Positions 8,639 through 15,927 of a DNA stretch of 20,327 bases are shown piece by piece (the first letter of the stretch is position 1; the number at the start of each line of letters is the position of its first letter). Under the pieces are notes generated by a model. That model was not told the DNA's origin, did no database searches, and worked only from the letters and a program-made list of their open reading frames with translations. Position numbers and translations under genes: made by a program. The DNA comes from a virus: the IMG/VR virus record IMGVR_UViG_3300033143_002256, positions 1 to 20,327 of that record. One strand, written 5' to 3'.

Positions 8639-10501
8639 TTATTTTCCTACGTTTTGAAACGCATATTTATTTATACCATCACGAATTTTCTGTGTCTCTG
8701 CATCTATTGCGTTTTTTTGAACAACAGTGCTAATAGTCTCCGTGGCGGTTTCTATATTTGTTACATCTCTCTCTGCTACTTCTTTTCTCAATGTTGCGAT
8801 TTCATAATCCTTCTCGTTAAGGATTTGTTCATCATTCATATCTTTGGCAAAGTCGCCTAATTTATTTCTACGAGTTAAAATTTCTGAAGCATTTGATTTA
8901 TACAGTTCCATTTGTTTAGTTGCAGTTTCAATTTCTAATTTAAATTTACTAATTTCTGAATCATGTTTATTTGTTTCCTCTACTAAATGTGCAATTTCAA
9001 TATCTTTTAAGCTCTTTGTTGCAAAAGCTTCTTTTAATCTGCCTTTCATTTCTCTGGCGATCATTAAAACTCTATTAAACCTTCCTGCGTTACGTCCTAT
9101 GCCTGGTCTACTCGCTCTACGCATTTGACCTCCGCATTTTGAGCATTTTAAATCTTTACAGTGCTCTGCACTATTTTCTTTATTTCCACATTTAATGCAT
9201 TCACAAGCAAATGTTTCTGCCTTTTCTTTCGTTTTTGCTTTTTTCTTTAATGTCATTATTTCATTTGCTAATTTTTTTATACCTTTAATTAACGTAGCCT
9301 TTTCCAATTCCTCATCCTCCAATTCTGTATTTTTTGGTTCTTCATTTATTAATTTAATTTCTTTTATCTTTCTATTTACTTTCATTTTTATGTCAACCGG
9401 AAATTTAATACCACATTTTCTACACTCAGTTTCAAATGGTTCCGAATCATAAAAAGTATCCACTGCTTTTACAGCACCACATTGAGGGCAATGTACCTCA
9501 GTTTCATACAATAAATTTACCATTTGCATTGAATCTGGTTTTTCTGAAGAATGAAATGTTATTTTATATTTCTTTCCGCATCCATTACATTGAACATTTT
9601 GTGTATCTTTTTCATTTGTTAAAATCGTAAAATCTCCATTACATGCCGGACAACTTAATTTATAATCCTTTGTCTGTGGAGGTAATAATACTTCCCCTGT
9701 TGGTGATACAATTGATTTACAAGTCGGGCATGTAAGTTTTAATTCTCCAAGTGTGCCAGGAGTAAATGCGGTTTTACAATTCTGACATGTAACCGTTGAT
9801 ATTGGTGTTGGTGTTACTACCGGAGCCGGTGCTGGCATTAATTCGCTTGTGGCTATTATAACGTCCTCTCTATCATATTTAGTGGCATACTCAATACAAT
9901 CCTTACATAATAAGCCTGTCATATCACAAGCCATTTCTAAAACTTTTGCATCTCTAAATGCCGGAATTTCACCTTCATCTTCAAATACTAATGCTCCGCC
10001 AATCATTGCCATTCCATTTAATTCAAAATTTTTATCATCAACATATTTTCTTAATCTTTTTGGTGCAAATATTTCAAAACTTGAGCTTAATTTACCAGCC
10101 TTACGAAGTAATTTTGCTCTTTTCCATAATTCAGGATATACACTTCGATAAAATGTAGCATAAGCTATTACTTGTTTCTTTTTAGCAATGTATTTAAAAT
10201 CAATATAAGAACCTAAAATAAATTTAGGAATGTGATTTTTATTCATAGGTCTACCAACAATTTGTGGAAGAACTTTTAATAGTTTTTCCTCTACAATAAT
10301 CTGACCATTAGATGATGCTGTATCAGTAAATCCAAAAATAGTTTTAATAACACCTAAGTCGCCAAAATTAGGATCAACTAAAATGCCACGTTTCCTAGCA
10401 GACTCTAATAATTCATTTTTTTCAGTTCCATCCTCTAACACTTCAACCTGAGCAAATTGTTCCATGCTAGATAAAAATTCTTTGACTGCTACACCATTCA
10501 T
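8639..10501 (-). CDS. Prohead protease fused to zinc ribbons and a scaffold-like coiled coil
   Basis: A 620-residue protein with AAGGAG before the start. Residues 1-200 look like a phage prohead maturation protease: GRPMNKNH with a candidate catalytic H90, a strand region KQVIAYATFYRS, and AGKLSSSFEI with a candidate nucleophile at S139-S141. Residues 239-456 carry at least four zinc-ribbon-like pairs: C239/C242 with C258/C261, C284/C287 with C305/C308, C338/C341 with C360/C363, and C435/C438 with C453/C456. Residues about 470-600 are charged and helical, as expected of an internal scaffold. Such enzymes cleave scaffold and capsid arms before packaging. It lies between portal and capsid genes. 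The zinc-ribbon insertion is unusual. Catalytic residues are inferred from position and should be treated as candidates. Confidence 0.7.
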   Translation of the reverse strand: MNGVAVKEFLSSMEQFAQVEVLEDGTEKNELLESARKRGILVDPNFGDLGVIKTIFGFTDTASSNGQIIVEEKLLKVLPQIVGRPMNKNHIPKFILGSYIDFKYIAKKKQVIAYATFYRSVYPELWKRAKLLRKAGKLSSSFEIFAPKRLRKYVDDKNFELNGMAMIGGALVFEDEGEIPAFRDAKVLEMACDMTGLLCKDCIEYATKYDREDVIIATSELMPAPAPVVTPTPISTVTCQNCKTAFTPGTLGELKLTCPTCKSIVSPTGEVLLPPQTKDYKLSCPACNGDFTILTNEKDTQNVQCNGCGKKYKITFHSSEKPDSMQMVNLLYETEVHCPQCGAVKAVDTFYDSEPFETECRKCGIKFPVDIKMKVNRKIKEIKLINEEPKNTELEDEELEKATLIKGIKKLANEIMTLKKKAKTKEKAETFACECIKCGNKENSAEHCKDLKCSKCGGQMRRASRPGIGRNAGRFNRVLMIAREMKGRLKEAFATKSLKDIEIAHLVEETNKHDSEISKFKLEIETATKQMELYKSNASEILTRRNKLGDFAKDMNDEQILNEKDYEIATLRKEVAERDVTNIETATETISTVVQKNAIDAETQKIRDGINKYAFQNVGK

Positions 10502-10513
10502 AATAATTCTCCT

Positions 10514-12004
10514 TTACTTCTTTATAGTTTTTCTCTTTTTTCTTACAATTTTCTTAGTAGCTTTATTATAGTTTCGTTTTTCTACAAGATTTTTTTTATC
10601 ATCTGGAACATCATTATCTTGTACCTTTTTTGGTACAACTTTATTAGTCTGTCTATTAGGGTCAACATCTTTTTCAACGTTTAGAATTACTGGTGGTTCT
10701 TGATCTTCTGGTAATCCACGTTCTTTTTCACGTTTAATTCTCGTTACTTCAGCTTCAAACGGGATTTCAACACCCATTTCAACTGCTGTCTGTCGGCTTA
10801 CAATTCCTCGGTCGTATAAACTACGAATCATAGTTCTAAATTTATCAGTTACAAATCCTTTAACTGGAGAACTTATAATTTCAAAATCTTCATTCATATA
10901 AATTCTATTATTGCTATTCTCTTCAATAACACGGTAAATTAACTCTCTTAAAATGTGTTCCTTAAAATCATTAACGCCTCTTTCAATTTCAGATATAAAA
11001 GCTGTAGGATTAAGAATTGATTCTTTACGATTAGACGATACCGATTCAGCAATGTCAAGAAATCCAAATCCTCCTAAAACTGCTTTCTCAGCTGCTGTAA
11101 ATAATGACGGTTTAAACATAGGTTCCAAATCAGGAATTAGATGTTTAATTTCTTCATCCCATTGTGAACCTCTTGCAAGCATTTCTTTTCTGTATGATGT
11201 AAATGTATCTGCGATTGTGTCTTTAATTTGTTGTAACGAATCCTTTATTTCGGTATCTGTATAAACTTTTCCATTATCTTCTGTTCCCTTTAATGCAGCC
11301 AAAGCTAATGCTTCGCTTCCTTTTTTAAGTAGGAACATATAAGGAACGACCTGATTTAAAATTTCACTTTGTTTTTCTTTTAATGCTTCAATTATTTTAA
11401 AATTATTATAAATGCCTCTTTTTATCATAAATGGTTTAGGATACTTATCGAACCATCTTGCAAAAGGTTTAGTTATAATTACTCCTTTATCTAATGGGTC
11501 AGATTCATCTTTTCCTACAAAATATTTAATATTACCTATTTTTACACCTTTAGATGTATTTGTTTTATCTTGAGCATAAATGCTTTCACCATCAACAAAG
11601 AACATTTTAGTCGGAAATTTTAATCCGTCTACCTTACTCCATTGAACAATTTTTAATACAGGAAATGAAGATGATTTCCAGCGTTCCTTAAAATACTCTT
11701 CTGATAAAGCCTGTAACCCTCTAGGGACTTGACCTTTATAATCAGCATTGATTTCTTTATTTAACCATTGTTTTAATTTTTTATTTAGTTGTTTATTATT
11801 TGTTTCAATAGAATAATTTACTTTGGCACTAGTTACTAAAAAATCACTTAATGAATCAACTAAGCCAGTACAATCATTTCCCTGCATTGTTTTTACACAA
11901 TTTACCTGACTATGAAAATCGGTTGGGACTGATATCTTCTTACCCATACTATTGTATAAAAGATCTACGAGCACACCATTTATTTCCGATGAGGATTGAC
12001 TCAT
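10514..12004 (-). CDS. Portal protein
   Basis: A 496-residue protein directly after the terminase and before the prohead protease, the usual portal position, with a matching length. The N-terminal half holds VDSLSDFLVTSAKVNYSIE and a WLN...GLQALSEEYFKERWKSSSFPVLKI region typical of portals that form the dodecameric DNA channel at one capsid vertex. The middle is strongly helical (LKEKQSEILNQVVPYMFLLKKG; DSLQQIKDTIADTFTSYRKEM), and the C-terminus is a lysine/arginine-rich tail likely to meet DNA or scaffold. Start: AGGAG lies 8 nt upstream, and the ATG overlaps the stop of a 21-codon ORF as ATGA, which suggests coupled translation. No truncation is seen. Confidence 0.8.
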   Translation of the reverse strand: MSQSSSEINGVLVDLLYNSMGKKISVPTDFHSQVNCVKTMQGNDCTGLVDSLSDFLVTSAKVNYSIETNNKQLNKKLKQWLNKEINADYKGQVPRGLQALSEEYFKERWKSSSFPVLKIVQWSKVDGLKFPTKMFFVDGESIYAQDKTNTSKGVKIGNIKYFVGKDESDPLDKGVIITKPFARWFDKYPKPFMIKRGIYNNFKIIEALKEKQSEILNQVVPYMFLLKKGSEALALAALKGTEDNGKVYTDTEIKDSLQQIKDTIADTFTSYRKEMLARGSQWDEEIKHLIPDLEPMFKPSLFTAAEKAVLGGFGFLDIAESVSSNRKESILNPTAFISEIERGVNDFKEHILRELIYRVIEENSNNRIYMNEDFEIISSPVKGFVTDKFRTMIRSLYDRGIVSRQTAVEMGVEIPFEAEVTRIKREKERGLPEDQEPPVILNVEKDVDPNRQTNKVVPKKVQDNDVPDDKKNLVEKRNYNKATKKIVRKKRKTIKK

Positions 12005-12066
12005 TTTATTATTCTCCTATTTGTTAAAACTGTTTGCCAAAATTCTCTGTTACCATTGGTTTTCAT
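12001..12066 (-). CDS. 21-residue ORF made from an HNH endonuclease 3' fragment
   Basis: The ORF starts at 12066 with AGGAAG 7 nt upstream and ends in a TGA that overlaps the portal start. Its first 44 nt (12023-12066) are identical to 14203-14246 inside HNH endonuclease 2, and in the same reading frame: MKTNGNREFWQTVL is the end of the HNH protein. The last residues differ. It is either a translated leader that couples terminase and portal expression or simply the scar of an endonuclease gene once inserted here. Confidence 0.55.
   Translation of the reverse strand: MKTNGNREFWQTVLTNRRIIK
12023..12066 (-). repeat. 44-bp exact repeat shared with the HNH2 gene
   Basis: Identical to 14203-14246 over 44 bp, with clearly different sequence on the high-coordinate side of each copy and only a loosely similar ribosome-binding-site region on the other. 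It marks recombination or loss of an endonuclease gene between terminase and portal. Confidence 0.95.
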
Positions 12067-12081
12067 TAAAATACTTCCTAT

Positions 12082-12912
12082 TTACTTAATACAAACTCCA
12101 ATACCCCAATTAGCTTTAGCTGTATTAGGTTTATTTTTAATTTTAGATTTATTTTTAAACCAACTGATTGCGAAAACTTGAAATGCCTGGTGTAAATGGT
12201 CACAATTAATTTTAGATTTATACTTATTATCGCCGTGCAATCTAGGTGAACTTAGCATATTTGCGAATTCTCTATCTAAATTTAAATCGTATAAACAATC
12301 TATTTTTTTATTATAAAATATATCTTTAATCTGTGCTATTGACCAATCTGAAACATATTCCTGTTCATACTCGTATTTACCATCTTTTTTAATTATCCGA
12401 CCTTGATCGTCTCGTTTATAATCGATATCAATTTTTTCCTGGAATGCCACCCATTCGAGATTTTCTTTTTTAATTGTTTTATTAAGATTACGATAAACTT
12501 GTTTTCCACCGGAATCTGAACAATCGATTCCCGTAATTTCAGCTTGCAATTTCTTAATTAGATATTTAAAAATTTCTGTTTGCTCATCTGGTGTCATTTT
12601 ATATAAACTAATATTATAAACATATTTTAAATTATTATCTTCATTGGTTTTATCAATTTCAAATACTATAATTATTTCCGTAATGTTTTCACCAAAATCA
12701 GAATCAATGTAAGTTGTGGATGCGTTCCCTGGACGTTCAATTATTAAATGAGTTTTCAAATAATACTGTAATTCATTTAAATCTGTAAAATTTAAATCTG
12801 TTTGATTTAATTCAAATCGTTTTACCGGGCGGTTTTTATTCTGTGGATAATAACATTGTCTAATACGTTCCATGTTGTATGTGCCTTCTAAATCCTGAAT
12901 AACTTCAGCCAT
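12082..12912 (-). CDS. terL: Large terminase, nuclease part (downstream of frameshift)
   Basis: This reading frame carries the RNase H-like nuclease of the large terminase, which cuts concatemeric DNA at the end of packaging. Visible acidic motifs are YIDSDFGEN (D70, D72), GIDCSDSGG (D130, D133) and a C-terminal NCDHLHQAFQVFAISW (D238), the usual D...D...DH layout. The ATG at 12912 is probably not the true start: the same frame reads sensibly upstream to about 12996 (28 more residues, beginning SDNWTAERKK), where it would join the ATPase frame. Joined, the protein would be about 545 residues, normal for a large terminase. As given, the gene is split by one base. See the entry at 12888-13718. 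Confidence 0.85.
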   Translation of the reverse strand: MAEVIQDLEGTYNMERIRQCYYPQNKNRPVKRFELNQTDLNFTDLNELQYYLKTHLIIERPGNASTTYIDSDFGENITEIIIVFEIDKTNEDNNLKYVYNISLYKMTPDEQTEIFKYLIKKLQAEITGIDCSDSGGKQVYRNLNKTIKKENLEWVAFQEKIDIDYKRDDQGRIIKKDGKYEYEQEYVSDWSIAQIKDIFYNKKIDCLYDLNLDREFANMLSSPRLHGDNKYKSKINCDHLHQAFQVFAISWFKNKSKIKNKPNTAKANWGIGVCIK

Positions 12913-13718
12913 AATATGAATACGATAAGATGGTGTACTTTCTCCGCCATGTTCTTTAATAGCTTCTTTTTTCCGTTCTGCTGTCCAATTATCTGAAACT
13001 TATCCAAATCAAAAAATATACTTCCTGCTGGTGAATCAGGTGTAAAATTTGTAATTCCAGCAAATCTATGTATGACACCGAGTTCTGATTTAGCATCCGA
13101 TCTAAGTTTTAATACATCATGTGTTTCATAATGCATTTCATCACCATAAAGTTTACTAAAATGCTCGGATTCGAAATACGATCCAGCCTTACTTCCACTT
13201 AGATTCATGTTTACACCGGTAACGGAATGTCCGGCTGGTGTTGTGATTACAATACTATTTTTTCGCTTAGTCTCTGATTGAAATAATTTAAAAAATGGAT
13301 GATTATTCATTACCTTAATGTAAGGCTCTAAAATTTTAGAAACATGTTTTTCATCAAAACTTGTAAACCCGACTGGCCAATCTGAGCAATGATGTGCTGT
13401 GTCTAAACACATATCCATCAATAGACCTACCAACGATTTACCGATTTTGCGGCCGCAATAAAAATACCCTTGACCCGAACCTCGTTGATTGGCGAAATTT
13501 TCTTCAGCACTTATTTCTGGATCATCAGCTAATAAATATTCGTAACTCATAAATGGCAATTGATATAACCTTATTTTCGCACATTCATCTTTTTTATAAA
13601 TCTTTAATGATTCATGATTAAAAAGTTTTTTGGTAAATAATACTTCAGAAAAAAATACAGGGTCTTTTAAATACCCCATAAGCTTAACATCTGTATCAGA
13701 CAGCTTTTCTGTAAGCAT
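12888..13718 (-). CDS. terL: Large terminase, ATPase part (ends in frameshift)
   Basis: This is the packaging motor half of the large terminase. The Walker A variant CGRKIGKS is at 88-95, Walker B KLYGDE at 189-194 with the catalytic Glu, and the coupling motif AGITNFTP at 220-227. Residues 1 to 241 (to about 12996) are in the correct frame. Residues 242-276 look unrelated, and the neighbouring frame continues the protein. The break lies in a run of three T where four would restore the frame: DLDKF would then continue SDNWTAERK. That could be a real mutation or a sequencing indel; no standard slippery heptamer is present. The start has only a weak GAAAG upstream and follows structured element copy 2. 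Confidence 0.88.
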   Translation of the reverse strand: MLTEKLSDTDVKLMGYLKDPVFFSEVLFTKKLFNHESLKIYKKDECAKIRLYQLPFMSYEYLLADDPEISAEENFANQRGSGQGYFYCGRKIGKSLVGLLMDMCLDTAHHCSDWPVGFTSFDEKHVSKILEPYIKVMNNHPFFKLFQSETKRKNSIVITTPAGHSVTGVNMNLSGSKAGSYFESEHFSKLYGDEMHYETHDVLKLRSDAKSELGVIHRFAGITNFTPDSPAGSIFFDLDKFQIIGQQNGKKKLLKNMAEKVHHLIVFILWLKLFRI

Positions 13719-13995
13719 ATTTTCTTTCGATTTATATAGTATTATTTATAGGGGAACTTGATGCTACGGAATGTAGCCAACTTGGTGCGGTACTTAGACC
13801 GCCAACTGAGGAAAACAGGGAATGCAAAGCAATCCCGGTACTTTTTGTACACATGGCACATAAGCTATTTAAAAATTGGGAGTTTTCCATTTAGTCCATT
13901 AGTCTTGAAATGGCGTTGGCATTAACCTTGATGGTATTAACCTCGCTTCAACATCCCTAAAGCAAATTTTCATCCTTGACTTTTTCAATATTTAT
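13719..13995 (-). other. 277-nt intergenic leader of the large terminase
   Basis: No supported gene is present. The low-coordinate half holds structured element copy 2. The other half (13840-13995) has a 10-nt direct repeat (AGGTTAATRC, twice in about 16 nt) and a GTAC...GTAC hairpin. Two short frames (24 and 39 codons) lack ribosome binding sites and are not supported. It is probably the 5' leader of the terminase message or the remains of an insertion. Confidence 0.6.
13750..13836 (-). ncRNA. Structured element, copy 2 (upstream of terminase)
   Basis: Minus strand: hairpin GGGATTGC-TTT-GCATTCCC (one T-T mismatch), TTCCTCAG, TTGG-CGGT-CTAAGT-ACCG-CA-CCAA, GTTG, hairpin GCTAC-ATTCC-GTAGC. 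Compared with copy 1 (6630-6713), unpaired segments and outer stems are identical, and the inner stem differs by compensatory changes at three of four pairs. It lies about 30 nt before the terminase start and about 300 nt after HNH endonuclease 2. Two adjoining stem-loops acting in the nascent RNA would fit an antiterminator-like or translation-control element. This is inference only. Confidence 0.55.
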
Positions 13996-14187
13996 TTAAC
14001 ATTGTTCTTTAGCAATTATATCTAAACTTTTAAATTTAATACCATTAAAAGGTTGTTCAAGAAATTTTTTCTTACATTCTTCACAATAAACACCATTTTT
14101 ACCCTCTGTAGATGTAAATACAGATGCTGGCATTTTACACCCTAAACATATTTTGCGTCCGAAGAATGGTTGATTATTTTTTGACAT
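13996..14187 (-). CDS. Small zinc-ribbon protein (63 residues)
   Basis: AAAGGA lies 8 nt before the start at 14187. The protein has two CxxC pairs, CLGC (about 15-18) and CEEC (about 35-38), enough for one zinc ribbon, followed by a short basic tail. Its first 46 nt overlap the end of HNH2. It lies between the small and large terminase genes and could be a packaging accessory or an old small protein displaced by the HNH insertion. Function not recognised. Confidence 0.6.
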   Translation of the reverse strand: MSKNNQPFFGRKICLGCKMPASVFTSTEGKNGVYCEECKKKFLEQPFNGIKFKSLDIIAKEQC

Positions 14188-14975
14188 TTGTATTTTCCTT
14201 TAGTTAAAACTGTTTGCCAAAATTCTCTGTTACCATTGGTTTTCATATGGCAACCTCTGCATAAGCTAATTAAATTATCTAGGTTCAAATTTTCTTTATC
14301 GTAATCTATGTGATGAACGTCTAATTTACGTTTATTTTGTTTTTCTGTTTTACCGCATAATTGACACTGATGATTATCTCGTTTACGGATTTGTTCTCTT
14401 AATTCTTCAGTCCAACTAATTGGATAAGGTTCAAAACCAATTCCGCCTCTCCAATTAGGTGCATTTTCACCTACCATAAATTTATATGCACAAGAACGAC
14501 ATTTTCCAGATCTAAATCTACCCACCTGATAAGAAATTTCATTATTACAACCTTCTTCTTTGCAATAATATTTCTTTAATGTGATGCCGCCTTTCCAAGC
14601 TGGATTGTTTTTACCTTTAAAATTAATAACTCCCAAACAATGTATTTCTTTCATGGCACAAGATTGGCATCTAATTGCTGACATATTTTTTAATAATTTA
14701 TTACAATCTATACATTTATTAATTTTAATTTGAAATCTTCCGTCTTTATAATTTGGATTATTTTTTCCAATCTGAAATTTCCTACTACATGTTTTGCATC
14801 TTGTTCGTTGATAAGTTATGATTACGCCACAGTCAATACAATGTGGTAAATCACCAGACCGATAGCCGTATTTATATTGATGATTGTTTTTACCTAGTTG
14901 TGCACAATGCCCACATCTTTTAGATTTTAGCTTAATTATTTTACCACAATCAAGACAGTGGTTTATTTTTTCCAT
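14142..14975 (-). CDS. HNH homing endonuclease 2 with four zinc-ribbon modules
   Basis: A 277-residue endonuclease built from repeats. Four CxxC...CxxC-type ribbons (starting at C7, C46, C88 and C138) are each followed by a GKNNPxYKxG-like NUMOD3 motif (28-37, 70-79, 121-130, 169-178). The HNH nuclease occupies 204-244: CQLC, HHID (221-224), N234 and CRGCH. HNH enzymes of this class nick or cut target DNA to copy themselves; the repeated modules probably read the target. The start overlaps the preceding gene by 26 nt, and the 3' end overlaps the next gene, as expected of an insertion into a packed operon. The native end is probably near NREFWQTVLTK; the last residues read through the neighbouring gene's start. 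No strong ribosome binding site precedes it. Confidence 0.9.
   Translation of the reverse strand: MEKINHCLDCGKIIKLKSKRCGHCAQLGKNNHQYKYGYRSGDLPHCIDCGVIITYQRTRCKTCSRKFQIGKNNPNYKDGRFQIKINKCIDCNKLLKNMSAIRCQSCAMKEIHCLGVINFKGKNNPAWKGGITLKKYYCKEEGCNNEISYQVGRFRSGKCRSCAYKFMVGENAPNWRGGIGFEPYPISWTEELREQIRKRDNHQCQLCGKTEKQNKRKLDVHHIDYDKENLNLDNLISLCRGCHMKTNGNREFWQTVLTKGKYKCQKIINHSSDAKYV
14203..14246 (-). repeat. 44-bp exact repeat inside HNH2
   Basis: This is the parent copy of the 44-bp sequence also found at 12023-12066 between terminase and portal. It encodes MKTNGNREFWQTVL near the end of HNH2. Confidence 0.95.
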
Positions 14976-15702
14976 TTTGTTCTTTTTCTTTTAGGTAAAC
15001 TCGATTATATATCCCATCCATATATTCAGGTGAGCATCCAAATATTTCAGCCGCTCGTGTATAATCAATTTTTTTCTCGTCAATAAGTTCCATTACTGTT
15101 TCTGAATAAATATCAGTCGATCTAAAACAAGCCCAATCAAACGTGTTATAATCATCTACTTTACGAAGTAATAATTTTAACTCACCGCAATTAGGGCACT
15201 TAAATGTGAACGCACCTCGATGTGTTACAGCATGTTTGTTTATTTTTTCAAGGAATTCTTGCCAGAAATCCATCCAACCGATCTTCTTTGTTTTATTTAA
15301 TCCTAATTTATTTTTTAAATCTAAATTTTGTTTTTGCATTGATGTTAATGAATCAAGTACAAATTTATTAGGTATTCTATATTCTAGTTTATTACCATCT
15401 TTATCTTCAAATTCAGGTTCCATACTTTTTCTTATTCTATCTTCAAGTATTGTATTAAACACTAAAGTTTTAAGATTTTCCAGGTCAGTAAAACTATCTA
15501 TATGATATCCATTAACATAATTAGCGTAGAGATTGTTTGCTGTTTTAATTTCATTAGAGGCTAGTCCTACCCAATTAACTTTAAGTTTTTCTCGTTCAAT
15601 TTCCTTTAAAGCTAATTCTTTTATTTGCTCTAAGCTCTTGTTGTGATTTTGCTTACGGCTTTTTATTTTTTTCATTCTATTATCTAAAGTAATTTCAGCC
15701 AT
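14950..15702 (-). CDS. Probable small terminase subunit
   Basis: A 250-residue protein at the start of the packaging operon, 45-50 nt after promoter P2 and upstream of the large terminase. The N-terminal part is helical and basic. The middle has WMDFWQEFLEKINKHAVTH and a CPNC (169-172) with C192 as possible zinc ligands. The C-terminal part KIDYTRAAEIFGCSPEYMDGIYNRVY (211-236) resembles a helix-turn-helix. Small terminases bind the packaging start site and recruit the ATPase. Position and DNA-binding features support this, but no conserved family motif is certain. The last residues (about NGKNKPLS) overlap HNH2 and may have been altered by its insertion. Confidence 0.5.
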   Translation of the reverse strand: MAEITLDNRMKKIKSRKQNHNKSLEQIKELALKEIEREKLKVNWVGLASNEIKTANNLYANYVNGYHIDSFTDLENLKTLVFNTILEDRIRKSMEPEFEDKDGNKLEYRIPNKFVLDSLTSMQKQNLDLKNKLGLNKTKKIGWMDFWQEFLEKINKHAVTHRGAFTFKCPNCGELKLLLRKVDDYNTFDWACFRSTDIYSETVMELIDEKKIDYTRAAEIFGCSPEYMDGIYNRVYLKEKEQNGKNKPLS

Positions 15703-15752
15703 AATAATCCTATAGTTGGTTTATTTATATATTATATTTGTTCTTATATATC

Positions 15753-15784
15753 AAGTATACCATACAGGTACCATAGTTGTCAAG
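15753..15784 (-). promoter_or_regulatory. Conserved phage promoter, copy P2
   Basis: TTGACA at 15778-15783, an 18-bp spacer with two ATGGTA repeats, and extended -10 TGGTATACT with its hexamer at 15754-15759. It drives the packaging and head operon beginning at 15702. The 32-bp block is identical to P1. Confidence 0.85.
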
Positions 15785-15795
15785 TCTATTGCTAA

Positions 15796-15865
15796 CTTGT
15801 TAAATAACAAGGAGTTACAAACTTGGTAAATTATTATAAAAATAACCCAAAATTTGTAACTCCTT
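15796..15865 (-). terminator. Long inverted repeat between transcription units
   Basis: A perfect 13-bp inverted repeat (15809-15821 with 15853-15865) extends inward by a TTGG/CCAA step. A second dyad, CTTGTTA-AA-TAACAAG (15796-15811), overlaps its foot, so the two cannot form together. The site lies between the stop at 15928 and promoter P2 and probably ends the upstream transcript. It lacks a clean U-run, so it may need a factor or act as an operator. Confidence 0.5.
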
Positions 15866-15927
15866 TATTTATACTATATTATGATAATTCCATTTTTGGA
15901 AATTTACTTTTTAATTTGCAAAAATAA

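Noticed and set aside
12888-13010. Programmed -1 frameshift in the terminase
   Set aside because: A T-run at TTTTTTG lies upstream, but slipping there meets a stop at once, and the junction at AAGTTTCAG is not a slippery heptamer.
13750-13836. tRNA or tRNA-like gene on either strand
   Set aside because: There is no T-arm GTTCRA sequence, acceptor pairing or CCA-side geometry.
13742-13861. 39-residue ORF covering structured element copy 2
   Set aside because: There is no ribosome binding site, the same frame has a stop in copy 1, and the differences between copies keep base pairing rather than codons.
13719-13995. Group I intron between HNH2 and the terminase
   Set aside because: CAAGACTAATGG looks like a P7 strand, but no partner strand with TAGTC follows, no P3/P8 core was found, and the terminase N-terminus seems complete without an upstream exon.
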